A stretch of 64,000 nucleotides of DNA from Pedobacter sp. L105 (GCF_009765875.1 NZ_LMUP01000004.1:372001-436000), one strand, 5' to 3'. Counted from the first letter of the stretch, positions 41,747 through 50,219 are shown. The notes: generated by a model not told the origin, from the letters alone. Numbers and translations are program-made.

Positions 41747-42694
41747 ATGAAAAAAATAATATTCTTTTTTGTGGCAATCAGTTTTTTTTCCACTACTGTT
41801 TTAAAGGCGAGTATTTCCACCGTTTCTTTTGTTGTAACGAATGAGTTGACCGATGGGACATTTTATATCAATCCAAGTACCGGTGGACAAGTTGGTTATA
41901 GCTATCGTCTTGCAAGGGGATTTGTTCCTAATACAACTAATTTAGAAGATGGTAGCTGTATAGTTACTTTGGTTATGAAGGTAAGCGGTGCATATCAAAA
42001 TATTTCTTCTCCATTGAGTATTGCTGATGCAGATTGGCATGGGGAAGACTATTATTTACCAGCTTTTTCGTTATTTGCAACTATCCCAGCTCAGGCTACT
42101 TATGGCCCCGTTTATCTAAAAGTTCAACAGGGAACTACGATCACTTACAGCAGTATGTCATATGGCGTTGTAACTGTACCTAGCGCTGGTTTTCCAAGTG
42201 GGCTTAACAGTATGGTTCTTCATAGCTATGCTTATCCAAATGTGCCAAGTACAAAGTTTTATCCAAGTAGTACCACTCCTGCTCTTTCAGTTGGTCAATC
42301 AATTTATTCTCCTAATAATTTATACCGGCTCACTTTGCAGACAGATGGAAATCTTGTGTTGTATAAAGTTGGTGATGGTAATGCGTTATGGAATAGTCAG
42401 ACACAGGCAAATTCGATAAAATCAAAGACGCTTTATTTTCAGCCCGATGGTAATCTTGTCCTTTATCAGGGACTTTCAGATGGTGGTCCTTCAAACTGGG
42501 CGAGTGGTAGATACGATAGTAGTGGGCAGACCAGCTTGCAGAATAATGCATTTTATGCCTTGCAGGACGATGGTAATTTAGTTTTCTATTTTACATTGGT
42601 GCAGGCAGCAACGGGCATAAATTGGTGTTATGTTTTAGGGGAAACCGGAACAAATACCGGGGTCAGTACTCATAACGGAAAGTTAAGTCCTTAA
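41747..42694 (+). CDS. secreted protein with a bulb-type mannose-binding lectin domain
   Basis: A 315-residue protein. Residues 1-21 are a signal peptide (Lys-Lys, then a Phe/Ile-rich run). Residues about 22-170 are a beta-rich domain that I do not recognise. Residues about 185-295 form a bulb-type (monocot mannose-binding) lectin domain, with all three QxDxNxVxY site motifs intact: QTDGNLVLY, QPDGNLVLY and QDDGNLVFY, near residues 197, 231 and 271. Bacterial members include adhesins and the LlpA lectin-like bacteriocins, which carry two such domains without this N-terminal part. ATG 41747 is preferred over 41705 because it gives the signal peptide and avoids overlap with the lipoprotein gene. 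Confidence 0.8.
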   Translation: MKKIIFFFVAISFFSTTVLKASISTVSFVVTNELTDGTFYINPSTGGQVGYSYRLARGFVPNTTNLEDGSCIVTLVMKVSGAYQNISSPLSIADADWHGEDYYLPAFSLFATIPAQATYGPVYLKVQQGTTITYSSMSYGVVTVPSAGFPSGLNSMVLHSYAYPNVPSTKFYPSSTTPALSVGQSIYSPNNLYRLTLQTDGNLVLYKVGDGNALWNSQTQANSIKSKTLYFQPDGNLVLYQGLSDGGPSNWASGRYDSSGQTSLQNNAFYALQDDGNLVFYFTLVQAATGINWCYVLGETGTNTGVSTHNGKLSP

Positions 42695-42718
42695 AAGTCA
42701 TTATTTACTTATTTATAA

Positions 42719-42747
42719 AAAGGGTCTAAATATGTAATAAGTATATT
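42719..42747 (+). terminator. terminator of the lectin gene
   Basis: AAAGGGTC (42719-42726) pairs with GACCCTTT (42740-42747), with AAATAT/ATATTT extending the stem. Confidence 0.7.
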
Positions 42748-42786
42748 TGGACCCTTTCTGATTTTATAGAACAAGTAGTTTTGTCA

Positions 42787-43125
42787 TCAATCGCCAGTGA
42801 TGGCTCCAAAAATCGCTTTAATCAGTGCCACCACAATAGCTAATATAGCTGCAGCAATAAATCCTGAAACGGCAAATCCCGACATATTGTGGGCTACCAA
42901 AAGAATCATCAATACAGTGATAACGAATGACATTAACCCCAGGGTGAGGAAATTAATGGGGAAAGTGAGTATTCTTAAAACAAACCCGATCGTTGCATTT
43001 GCCAGTGCAATCAGCAGTGCGGCAATGATCGCTGTTCCATAACTGGCGACGTGAACTCCCGGAACGATATGGGCGCCAATCAGCAAAGCAAGCCCCATCA
43101 GTAAAATTTCGATAATAATCCTCAT
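42787..43125 (-). CDS. phage-holin-family (4-TMS) membrane protein
   Basis: A 112-residue protein that is almost entirely membrane helices (about 4), ending in GAITGD. GAHIVPGVHV near the N-terminus and RILTFPINFLTLGLMSFVI are typical of the small PF04020 'phage holin family' proteins, which are chromosomal and of unknown function despite the name. There are no phage genes nearby, so the holin label should not be taken as a lysis function. Divergent from the next lipoprotein gene, 18 bp away. Confidence 0.8.
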   Translation of the reverse strand: MRIIIEILLMGLALLIGAHIVPGVHVASYGTAIIAALLIALANATIGFVLRILTFPINFLTLGLMSFVITVLMILLVAHNMSGFAVSGFIAAAILAIVVALIKAIFGAITGD

Positions 43126-43143
43126 TATGTTTAGTTTTATAAA

Positions 43144-43578
43144 ATGTTTAAATGTTTTGTTCTATCGCCGCTACTGTTGCTTTGCGTGATCAGTTTGGTT
43201 TCCTGTTCATCTGCAAATAATAAGCCACTTTTGATCAAGTTTTCTCCCGATAGCTCGGCCATTGTGTTTTCTGGTATTGATCCTGCCGGCTTATTGCAGG
43301 TGCGAAATATCCCGCATATCGATACTGCATATTCAGCACTGATTTCCATCGTACAACAACCGGCTGAAAATGACTCATCCGCTATGGAACTACCCTTCCC
43401 TGGTAAGCTTAGTCTTACAGACAGCACCGTTGTCTTTAAACCATCGACCCCTTTTGTAAAAGGCAGAAGTTATGAGGTTGTATCCTATCTGAATGCAAAA
43501 TTCAACAATGCTGTGATGCTGTTCAGTGGGAAGTTAAATCACCGTGTTAAACCGGAACAGGCAATTCTTAAACGCTGA
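43144..43578 (+). CDS. lipoprotein of unknown function
   Basis: A 144-residue protein with a lipoprotein signal (residues 1-20; lipobox SLVSC). The mature part has a beta pattern with SLTDSTVVFKPSTPFVKGRSYEVV, which recalls Ig-like domains of the bacterial DUF type. I recognise no family. It converges on a TonB receptor gene with a 15-bp gap. Confidence 0.6.
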   Translation: MFKCFVLSPLLLLCVISLVSCSSANNKPLLIKFSPDSSAIVFSGIDPAGLLQVRNIPHIDTAYSALISIVQQPAENDSSAMELPFPGKLSLTDSTVVFKPSTPFVKGRSYEVVSYLNAKFNNAVMLFSGKLNHRVKPEQAILKR

Positions 43579-43593
43579 TAGCTGAGCTGATCA

Positions 43594-45879
43594 TCAGAAA
43601 AAAACCGTGACCTTAAGTTTCGCAAAAAATGGAACTCCCGGGGTGTAACTTACCTGGTCAACCGGGGCTGTTTCCCCCTTTAGCTGCGATACATATTCAA
43701 ACTGCGATTCATCCCATTTACGGTCCAGTAGATTTTCTACTGAAACCCCAAATTCATATCTTTTTTGTGTGTAATTTACAGAAAGATCGGTAATGAAGTA
43801 TCCCCTTGCCGTTAAACTGTAATCGCTGTTGGCAGCCCTGTCGTGAAGGTACCTGTAACTGATGCCGCCATTTATTCCATTTTTAAACCTGAAGTCTAAT
43901 CCGGCAGTACTGGTGAGCGTGGGTGCTAGTTCTACATAATTATGCCCTTTTGCACTATCCAGGTATTTAGGTTTAGCAGGATTGATATTCAAGTTTGCAA
44001 ACAACCATTTGGTAAGCTGGTAACGGGCGGAAAAATCGATTCCTTCCCTAACTGTTCTGCCGCTTGGCCTTACAGGTCCTGCTGGCTGGTCTACCAGGTC
44101 TTGCCCAAAGACAAACTCCTGCTGAAGATATAAATACCAGACAGTGGCATTGATAAAAAGATCGGGAATTGGTTTCCAGTTTAGCCCCAGGTCAGATCCA
44201 TAAGCTGAGGGTAAATCCTGAACACCCTGGTTGGCGATGACTACCCTGGCATCATTAGAATGTAAGCCTTTACCTGCTTTGAAATACAGTTGAAATTGAT
44301 TGTTAAAGGTATATTCTACATTGACTTTCGGACTGATAGCAACCTTGTGCGCATTTGGGCTGGCGTTATTAAAAAGCGAGGAAGCAATGGTATCTGTAGC
44401 GGGTACCATATTCTGGTAGTTGAAATGGAAATAATCGAACCTTACGCCGGCATTAAACAGCCATTTGCCATTACGTATTGTTTCGTCAAAATACCCGTCC
44501 ACATTGAGTTCTTTAGCGCGCCCATATTGAAGGTAATCCAAAAACTGCCCGTTTTCAGTATGGTCCAGTTCAATAGGAGAAATATTGTCGTAACGGAAAT
44601 TAGCGCCAGCCGTAGAGGTAAAAGTGGTGTTGTTAACTATGGTAGTTTTTGAGATCTTACCATTATAACCGCCCATATCCCTTCTTTCCCGTTGGCGGAA
44701 CTCATCACCGGTTGCAGGAAAATAGTAGTTAAAAGTGAAATTGCTTAGCAGGTTAAAATAGTAATGAGAGTACCACAATTGATTTTCCAGGGTCCAGTTA
44801 TTTCCGAGGTCAGTGATGAGTTTAAGGCTCGCATTTGTTCTGGCTGTATGGCCGCCTTGCGCACTATCTATTACTCCAAAACGGTTTGCGATATAACCTT
44901 CTGAAACTGCCCTGTCGGGGATTTCACCGGACGCACGCCAATCTGATTTTAAGGTCGATACGATAGCTGTTAGTTTGCTGTCAGAACCTATTTTGGTGTT
45001 AAATTTACCAAATACGTTGTAGCGAGTGAAATGCTCAGCGAGCGAGAAAGGGCCGCCGTCTGAAAATAAACTCTCGCCAGCTATATAGGCACTCTGACCT
45101 TTTTCTTTTGCCTTTTCACTCAGCAGGTTGATCATTGCCACCGCACGGTAGGTATTGAATTGTCCTACTTCAACTTTTACCATATCCTGGCTAAGTACGT
45201 TTTTCGTATTATAGGATACATAACCTGCAGTGGTAAAATCTCCTTTATCGGTATAATAGGGACCTTTGCCGAAATCATAGTTCGCTACCGTTTCGGGAAT
45301 AAGAAAATGCATATCTGCATAGCCCTGTCCGTGTGCGTGGGTAACCATATTCACGGGCATACCATCTACAGTAATATTTACATCAGTACCATGATCTGCG
45401 TCGAAACCACGCAGAAATATCTGCTCTGCTTTTCCTCCGCCCATATGCTGCGCAATGAACAAGCCCGGCACCAATCGCAGCAGGTCTTGTGCCGACTTAA
45501 CCGGCTGCATATTTAAATCAAGGCTGGTTAAGGTTTTATAGGTGTCGAAAGTAGTACTGCTATTGGTGATATTGACATCTTTAAGGGAAATCATTCCCCT
45601 GGCCAGCGTGATCAGCATAAGTTTTCCATGTTCAGCTTTTACCATCTTTGGCTGATAGCCGATATAGGAGACAGCTATGCTATCCCCTTTAAAAGTCTCT
45701 AAAACGAAATTTCCGTTTTTATCTGTACCTGCTTTGCTGTGTGTTTTGATGTCGGTTATTACGGCAGATTCAATAGGTTCACGGGTCAGTGTATCCAGTA
45801 CTTTTCCTTTAATCTTTTGCTGGGCGAATAATACATTTACGGCTGACAATAAAAGGATCAGGAGTAACAATTTTTTCAT
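43594..45879 (-). CDS. TonB-dependent receptor under a cobalamin riboswitch
   Basis: A 761-residue outer-membrane receptor. Signal peptide residues 1-19 (ends LFAQ); a carboxypeptidase-regulatory-like domain (KGKVLDTLTREPIESAVITD, in part); a plug with LRLVPGLFIAQHMGGG, IFLRGFDADHGTDVNITVDGMPVNMVTHAHGQGYADM; then the barrel ending in FFAKLKVTVFF. His-rich residues in the plug (HAHGQGYADMH) could contact a metal complex. It overlaps the upstream Ni/Co permease gene by 4 bp, and the pair follows a B12 riboswitch, so cobalt or a corrinoid is the likely cargo. Confidence 0.9.
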   Translation of the reverse strand: MKKLLLLILLLSAVNVLFAQQKIKGKVLDTLTREPIESAVITDIKTHSKAGTDKNGNFVLETFKGDSIAVSYIGYQPKMVKAEHGKLMLITLARGMISLKDVNITNSSTTFDTYKTLTSLDLNMQPVKSAQDLLRLVPGLFIAQHMGGGKAEQIFLRGFDADHGTDVNITVDGMPVNMVTHAHGQGYADMHFLIPETVANYDFGKGPYYTDKGDFTTAGYVSYNTKNVLSQDMVKVEVGQFNTYRAVAMINLLSEKAKEKGQSAYIAGESLFSDGGPFSLAEHFTRYNVFGKFNTKIGSDSKLTAIVSTLKSDWRASGEIPDRAVSEGYIANRFGVIDSAQGGHTARTNASLKLITDLGNNWTLENQLWYSHYYFNLLSNFTFNYYFPATGDEFRQRERRDMGGYNGKISKTTIVNNTTFTSTAGANFRYDNISPIELDHTENGQFLDYLQYGRAKELNVDGYFDETIRNGKWLFNAGVRFDYFHFNYQNMVPATDTIASSLFNNASPNAHKVAISPKVNVEYTFNNQFQLYFKAGKGLHSNDARVVIANQGVQDLPSAYGSDLGLNWKPIPDLFINATVWYLYLQQEFVFGQDLVDQPAGPVRPSGRTVREGIDFSARYQLTKWLFANLNINPAKPKYLDSAKGHNYVELAPTLTSTAGLDFRFKNGINGGISYRYLHDRAANSDYSLTARGYFITDLSVNYTQKRYEFGVSVENLLDRKWDESQFEYVSQLKGETAPVDQVSYTPGVPFFAKLKVTVFF

Positions 45880-46685
45880 ATGACTTCTGCTTTAACACTG
45901 CGCCTATAACGAATGTACAGGTCAAGGTAGAGCGACATGATGATGGCGATAAAACTTAAGCCTACTATATTATTTTGCAAAGTATTTAATTCTAATTTAG
46001 GGTAAAAATAACTGATCACTTTATAAATGGGTAAAGCAAAACACATGATGGTAATCAGTACGTTGAGTTTAAACCGGTGTGTTTGTATTTTCTTCTGATC
46101 GAAGGTTTTTAATAATTTGCTGAGTAAAAAGGAGTCGCAGGTGCCGGTCATGATCAATCCTACTGAAAATACAACTCCGCCTAATACGGCATACATCAGT
46201 TGGTTTGAAGCCGAAACAGCATAACCAAAGGCGGCAATTTGGGAGGAAGTATCAAAAATAAATCCGAAGATGATACCTGTTAGAATCACCGTAAAAGGAT
46301 TTAGATGTGTATTGAAGTATTTCGGCAGTAACATCTTCCTGAAACTGGTGACCTTTACCTGCTTTTTTTGGGTTAATGAGATGAAATTTGAAATCCCTAT
46401 CATTAGTAACATGACCAGGGGAAGCCACTCTACCAAAATATCCAACCAGACAGGCATATTAAATTTACTTTTAAGGATGCTCAATGAAAGTGCAATGACA
46501 ATGACCATCGCCCCATGTCCAAGAGCAAACAGCGTACCTACCCAGCGCGACCAGAGGCTCTTTTTTTCATGAAGGCGGTAGGTGTAACCATCGATTACAG
46601 TGATGTGGTCGGGATCAAGGCCATGTCGTAACCCGAGTACCAGCAGAATGATAAAACCTGTCAGATTTTGTTGAAATATATCCAT
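45876..46685 (-). CDS. NiCoT-family nickel/cobalt permease
   Basis: A 269-residue inner-membrane transporter. The signature RHGLDPDHITVID (His-x4-Asp-His) lies in the first helix region at residues about 20-32, and ALGHGAM near residue 54 is the second NiCoT motif. About eight hydrophobic helices. Homologues carry Ni2+ and/or Co2+. Placement directly under a cobalamin riboswitch argues for cobalt, needed for B12. Its stop overlaps the TonB receptor start. Confidence 0.88.
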   Translation of the reverse strand: MDIFQQNLTGFIILLVLGLRHGLDPDHITVIDGYTYRLHEKKSLWSRWVGTLFALGHGAMVIVIALSLSILKSKFNMPVWLDILVEWLPLVMLLMIGISNFISLTQKKQVKVTSFRKMLLPKYFNTHLNPFTVILTGIIFGFIFDTSSQIAAFGYAVSASNQLMYAVLGGVVFSVGLIMTGTCDSFLLSKLLKTFDQKKIQTHRFKLNVLITIMCFALPIYKVISYFYPKLELNTLQNNIVGLSFIAIIMSLYLDLYIRYRRSVKAEVI

Positions 46686-46799
46686 TTTTTTAATTATTGT
46701 AAATAATTATCCAAAGAAACAGGGGGCCACATCAAGATGGAACGAGTAAAACAAAACCAGTTACGTCCTATAGCCTTTCTCCCGAAAGCATTTGGATTA

Positions 46800-46960
46800 T
46801 GTTGTCTGGCAGGTCTTCTGACTCGTTCTGCTTTAACGCCTTCCCATCTGCTTAAGCAGACAGTGGCAAAGAATGTTAAAGTATGGATAGAACTTACAGC
46901 AGCGGGAACTGTTCTGGACTTTCACCAGATTCCCTTTTAATCTTAACTGCACCTGAATGC
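46800..46960 (-). ncRNA. cobalamin (B12) riboswitch
   Basis: On the minus strand the conserved blocks appear in order: AAAGGGAATCTGGTGAAAGTCC, in part GGTGAAAGTCC; CAGTTCCCGCTGCTGTAA; GCCACTG; GGGAAGGCG; and GAGTCAGAAGACCTGCC (B12 box region). About 115-275 nt separate it from the permease start, which leaves room for an expression platform. It should turn off the cobalt/TonB genes when B12 is plentiful. Edges are approximate. Confidence 0.93.
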
Positions 46961-47109
46961 AGTAAAAACCAAATAACGCAGTAAACCTAATTAAATTTAT
47001 TGAATTGATTAAAGTAGCTGTGTGATTTTTCTGTTGGAATTTTTCCAAAGGACAATCAACCGTTTTTTGGTGGTAACGGTTGATGTAATGTTATGTCCCA
47101 GAATAATGG

Positions 47110-47319
47110 CTACAGCTGGATAGTTTCTATTTCAGTAATTGTAAGCTTAGTGAATTCCGATATTTGATCAATAGGGAAATTCGCTAGTTTCATCCTAATA
47201 GCAATATCTAGGGCTTTATTATGTTCTCCTTTTTGAATCCCTCTTGTTTCTGCTTTCTCCTCTGCAAAAGCCATTACATTTTCATAATCCCATTTTGCTT
47301 TTATACCTGAATCGTACAT
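47110..47319 (-). CDS. free-standing copy of the Rpn C-terminal module
   Basis: A 69-codon frame from the ATG at 47319, 8 bp after the stop of the full-length Rpn gene. Its product repeats the last 59 residues of that protein: MYDSGIKAKWDYENVMAFAE matches MYDSDIKAKWDYENVMAFAE, and the ends LTITEIETIQL and LTVTEIETL match too. The first ~60 bases are nearly identical, the middle is diverged and 10 residues longer. It lacks the nuclease domain. It may be a duplication remnant, or a small protein acting on the nuclease, as intragenic C-terminal Rpn products do in E. coli. It has no Shine-Dalgarno of its own. Confidence 0.6.
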   Translation of the reverse strand: MYDSGIKAKWDYENVMAFAEEKAETRGIQKGEHNKALDIAIRMKLANFPIDQISEFTKLTITEIETIQL

Positions 47320-47327
47320 TGCTTTAA

Positions 47328-48170
47328 TTATAATGTTTCTATTTCAGTGACAGTTAGATTAGTGACTTCCGATATCTTGTCAATCGGGAAGTTCAACTGT
47401 TTCAATTTAAGAGCTACTTCTTGCTTTCCTTTTTTTTCTGCTTTCTTTTCTGCAAAGGCCATTACATTTTCATAATCCCATTTTGCTTTTATATCTGAAT
47501 CGTACATTGCTTTCTCCTTTTTAGTTAAATTACTTATTTCGGCGATTTTAAATACTTTCTGAAAAATCCGTTTGTTCAGGACAGCCGGTATTTTTTCCAA
47601 TTGATTCATATGTTTTAACAGGTAGAACCAGCGGTCAAGATCCGTTTCCAATTCTTCTTCTGTCTTTACAAAATTAGCCAATTCTAAAAATTTATAACTT
47701 AATTTAGGATAAAAAATTTCTCCTGTATCAATATTGGTTATGGCTGCATTGTGCAGGTGACGAAGAGGTAAACGACGATCAAAATTGAATTCCAATATCG
47801 CAATCAGATAGACTTCATTCAACTCGTAGTTCGAGTGTTCTTTCCCTTTGTTAAATTGTTCGTTGATTAATCTTGAGGTATAAAACACGGCCCGGTCTTT
47901 AAAATTCTGCTGTTCCCCTCTTTGCATTTCTATAATGAATTTCTCCCCGTTTTCCCCTGTGCAGAGCATGTCAAACACTGCCTTCTTTAAATCCTTATTA
48001 TCCCCGGAATGTTCTGTCGGGCTGTAGATCAGGTTAGTGATTACTTTCTCTCCCTTGAATAGTTCATTCAAAAAATTAATAAGGATATCCTTATTTGGTT
48101 CATTCCCAAATAAATGCTTAAACCCAAAATCACTGAGCGGATCAATAAAGCGGCTGGCCAACTGTTTCAT
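47328..48170 (-). CDS. Rpn/PD-(D/E)XK nuclease-transposase family protein
   Basis: A 280-residue protein. The N-terminus FIDPLSDFGFKHLFGNEPNKDIL and the nuclease core VFDMLCTGENGEKFIIEMQR (catalytic Asp, then Glu-x-Gln) define the PDDEXK_2/Rpn family, whose members include recombination-promoting nucleases and toxins of phage defence. Residues 222-280 form a separate C-terminal module. An internal ATG at 47507 (residue 222) has AAGGAG (minus strand, about 47514-47519) six bases before it, which is unusual in this phylum. A second copy of that module follows as a separate frame. Confidence 0.85.
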   Translation of the reverse strand: MKQLASRFIDPLSDFGFKHLFGNEPNKDILINFLNELFKGEKVITNLIYSPTEHSGDNKDLKKAVFDMLCTGENGEKFIIEMQRGEQQNFKDRAVFYTSRLINEQFNKGKEHSNYELNEVYLIAILEFNFDRRLPLRHLHNAAITNIDTGEIFYPKLSYKFLELANFVKTEEELETDLDRWFYLLKHMNQLEKIPAVLNKRIFQKVFKIAEISNLTKKEKAMYDSDIKAKWDYENVMAFAEKKAEKKGKQEVALKLKQLNFPIDKISEVTNLTVTEIETL

Positions 48171-48374
48171 TGTTTATTTAAAATCAAACACAAATATAAA
48201 AGATTAATATAATATCTTAAAAATTAATATTTGAACGTTTTTATAGCTTTTTGTCACCTGTAGAATTTTTTTATTTTTTTTCTAAATTTCATTATAGATT
48301 TTTTAAATTAGATACAGCATTCCACCCTACGGATTTAGATAAGGCATTTGTTTTTATTTTTGAAATAAAATTCT

Positions 48375-48382
48375 TACATTTG
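48375..48382 (+). promoter_or_regulatory. -7 promoter element of rimP-nusA-infB
   Basis: TACATTTG fits TAnnTTTG. TTTG boxes at 48347 and 48359 lie at non-ideal spacings. The region 48171-48374 is otherwise AT-rich and empty. Confidence 0.5.
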
Positions 48383-48400
48383 CGCTGTTATAGAGGAGCG

Positions 48401-48430
48401 AGAGGGGACAGGAGTCCCCTCTTTTCTTTT
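48401..48430 (+). promoter_or_regulatory. terminator-like hairpin in the rimP leader
   Basis: AGAGGGGAC (48401-48409) and GTCCCCTCT (48414-48422) form a perfect 9-bp stem with an AGGA loop, followed by TTTCTTTT. It lies about 15 nt after the predicted start and 25 bp before rimP, a position that suggests attenuation or a 5' protective structure. Confidence 0.6.
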
Positions 48431-48446
48431 ATCCACAAATTGGTTT

Positions 48447-48911
48447 ATGCAAGTAGAGAAGAGAGTCATAGAGTTAGTAGAGGAAAAAATTTCGGACAGA
48501 CCGGAGTTATTTTTGGTTGAGGTAAAGATGTTGCCAAACCACAAGCTTATCATTCATGTGGACGGCGATGAAGGAATTAGTATACAGGACTGCGCTGCGA
48601 TCAGCAGACATGTTGGTTTTCATCTCGAAGAAGAGAACACGATAGAAAAGGCTTATAACCTGGAGGTTTCTTCTCCTGGTGTAGGTGAGCCCTTAAAGCT
48701 AAAAAGACAATATCAAAAGAATATTGGACGAGACCTGAGTGTAAAGCTGGCTGGTGGAGAGATTAAAGAAGGCAAGCTATTGGCTGTGGATGAAAAATCC
48801 ATTACTATAGAAGCTAAAGTAAAAGAAAAAGGTAAAAAAGCACAGCTGGTTGAAACTGGTGTTGACTTTGATAATATAATAGAAACAAAGGTTTTAATTT
48901 CATTTAAATAA
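48447..48911 (+). CDS. rimP: ribosome maturation factor RimP
   Basis: A 154-residue protein for 30S assembly. The N-terminal domain has VEVKMLPNHKLIIHVDGDEGISIQDCAAISR (in part) and YNLEVSSPGVGEPL, the RimP signature; the C-terminal SH3-like domain follows. ATG 48447 fits the family. nusA begins 3 bp after its stop, the conserved rimP-nusA-infB order. Confidence 0.94.
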   Translation: MQVEKRVIELVEEKISDRPELFLVEVKMLPNHKLIIHVDGDEGISIQDCAAISRHVGFHLEEENTIEKAYNLEVSSPGVGEPLKLKRQYQKNIGRDLSVKLAGGEIKEGKLLAVDEKSITIEAKVKEKGKKAQLVETGVDFDNIIETKVLISFK

Positions 48912-48914
48912 AAA

Positions 48915-50150
48915 ATGAGCAATATTAATTTAATCGATTCATTTCAAGAATTTAAAGAATTCAAGAACATCGACCGTCCTACGGTGATCAGTGTGCTGGA
49001 AGAGGTATTTCGCAGTATGCTGCGTAAAAAATATGGTACTGATGAGAATTGTGATGTAATTGTTAACCCTGACAATGGTGATTTAGAGATCTGGCGCACA
49101 AGAAAAGTAATGGAAGACGGCTTTTCTGAGGATGATGACCTGGAGATTGAACTGGCAGAGGTGAAACAGTTAGATGCAGATATGGAAGTTGGCGACGACT
49201 ACATTGAGCAGATTACTTTAGAGAGCTTTGGAAGAAGGGCTATTTTAGCCGCTCGTCAAACACTGGTATCTAAAGTACTGGAGTTAGAGAAAGATGAAAT
49301 CTTTAAGAAATATAAAGACAGAGTTGGAGAGATCGTAACAGGTGAAGTTTATCAGGTTTGGAAAAAAGAAACACTGGTACTGGATGATGAAGGCAATGAG
49401 TTAATGATGCCTAAAACTGAACAGATACCGGCAGATTATTTCAAAAAAGGTGATACTGTACGTGCGGTGATCTTAAAGGTGGATATGATGAATAGTACAC
49501 CAAAGATCATTATTTCGAGGATCGCACCTGAGTTCTTACAGCGCTTGTTTGAAATCGAAGTTCCTGAGATCTTTGATGGTTTGATTACCATTAAAAAGAT
49601 TGTTCGTGAACCAGGAGAACGTGCTAAAGTTGCAGTAGAATCTTATGATGACAGAATTGATCCGGTAGGTGCCTGTGTTGGTATGAAAGGATCCCGTATT
49701 CACGGTATCGTAAGAGAGCTGAAAAATGAGAACATTGACGTTATCAATTTTACCAATAATATATCATTGTATATCACCAGGGCTTTAAGTCCTGCTAAGA
49801 TCACTTCCATAAAACTGGATGATGTAACTAAACATGCTTCGGTTTACCTGAAGCCTGATCAGGTTTCCTTGGCTATTGGCCGTGGAGGACATAACATTAA
49901 ACTGGCTGGTAAATTAACGGGATATGAGATTGATGTTTACCGTGAAGCAGGTGAAGAAGATGAGGATGTGGATATCGAAGAATTCTCGGATGAAATCGAT
50001 AGCTGGATCATTGACGAATTGAAAGCGATTGGTTGTGATACGGCAAGAAGTGTACTGGCTTTATCAGTAGATGAATTAGTAAAAAGAACTGACCTGGAAG
50101 AAGAGACAATTAAAGAAGTCATCAGTATTCTGCAGTCAGAATTTGAGTAA
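48915..50150 (+). CDS. nusA: transcription termination/antitermination protein NusA
   Basis: A 411-residue NusA. N-terminal RNA-polymerase-binding domain, S1 domain (GEIVTGEVYQVWKKETLV), and two KH domains with VGACVGMKGSRIHGIVREL and AIGRGGHNIKLAGKLTGYEI. The last ~60 residues contain one helix-hairpin-helix-like unit (ELKAIGCDTARSVLALSVDEL) instead of the two acidic repeats of E. coli NusA, so it is shorter than the 495-residue model. Between rimP and infB. Confidence 0.96.
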   Translation: MSNINLIDSFQEFKEFKNIDRPTVISVLEEVFRSMLRKKYGTDENCDVIVNPDNGDLEIWRTRKVMEDGFSEDDDLEIELAEVKQLDADMEVGDDYIEQITLESFGRRAILAARQTLVSKVLELEKDEIFKKYKDRVGEIVTGEVYQVWKKETLVLDDEGNELMMPKTEQIPADYFKKGDTVRAVILKVDMMNSTPKIIISRIAPEFLQRLFEIEVPEIFDGLITIKKIVREPGERAKVAVESYDDRIDPVGACVGMKGSRIHGIVRELKNENIDVINFTNNISLYITRALSPAKITSIKLDDVTKHASVYLKPDQVSLAIGRGGHNIKLAGKLTGYEIDVYREAGEEDEDVDIEEFSDEIDSWIIDELKAIGCDTARSVLALSVDELVKRTDLEEETIKEVISILQSEFE

Positions 50151-50187
50151 ACGTTGACTTGGTCAATTAAAAAGCAAATACATACGG

Positions 50188-50219
50188 ATAAAGATTGGGT
50201 CAGCCGACCCAATCTTTAT
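50188..50219 (+). terminator. 14-bp stem-loop between nusA and infB
   Basis: ATAAAGATTGGGTC (50188-50201) and GACCCAATCTTTAT (50206-50219) are perfectly complementary with an AGCC loop. A TACTTTTG promoter-like element follows at 50266-50273, so infB may have its own start. Confidence 0.65.

Noticed and set aside
42787-43125. Holin gene as evidence of a prophage
   Set aside because: The family is mostly chromosomal and no other phage gene lies nearby.
46737-46940. A 67-codon plus-strand frame
   Set aside because: It overlaps the conserved cobalamin riboswitch on the other strand; the RNA explains the sequence.
47328-48170. Rpn gene as an insertion sequence
   Set aside because: No terminal inverted repeats or target duplications were seen; the family name 'transposase' is historical and the protein is a nuclease.
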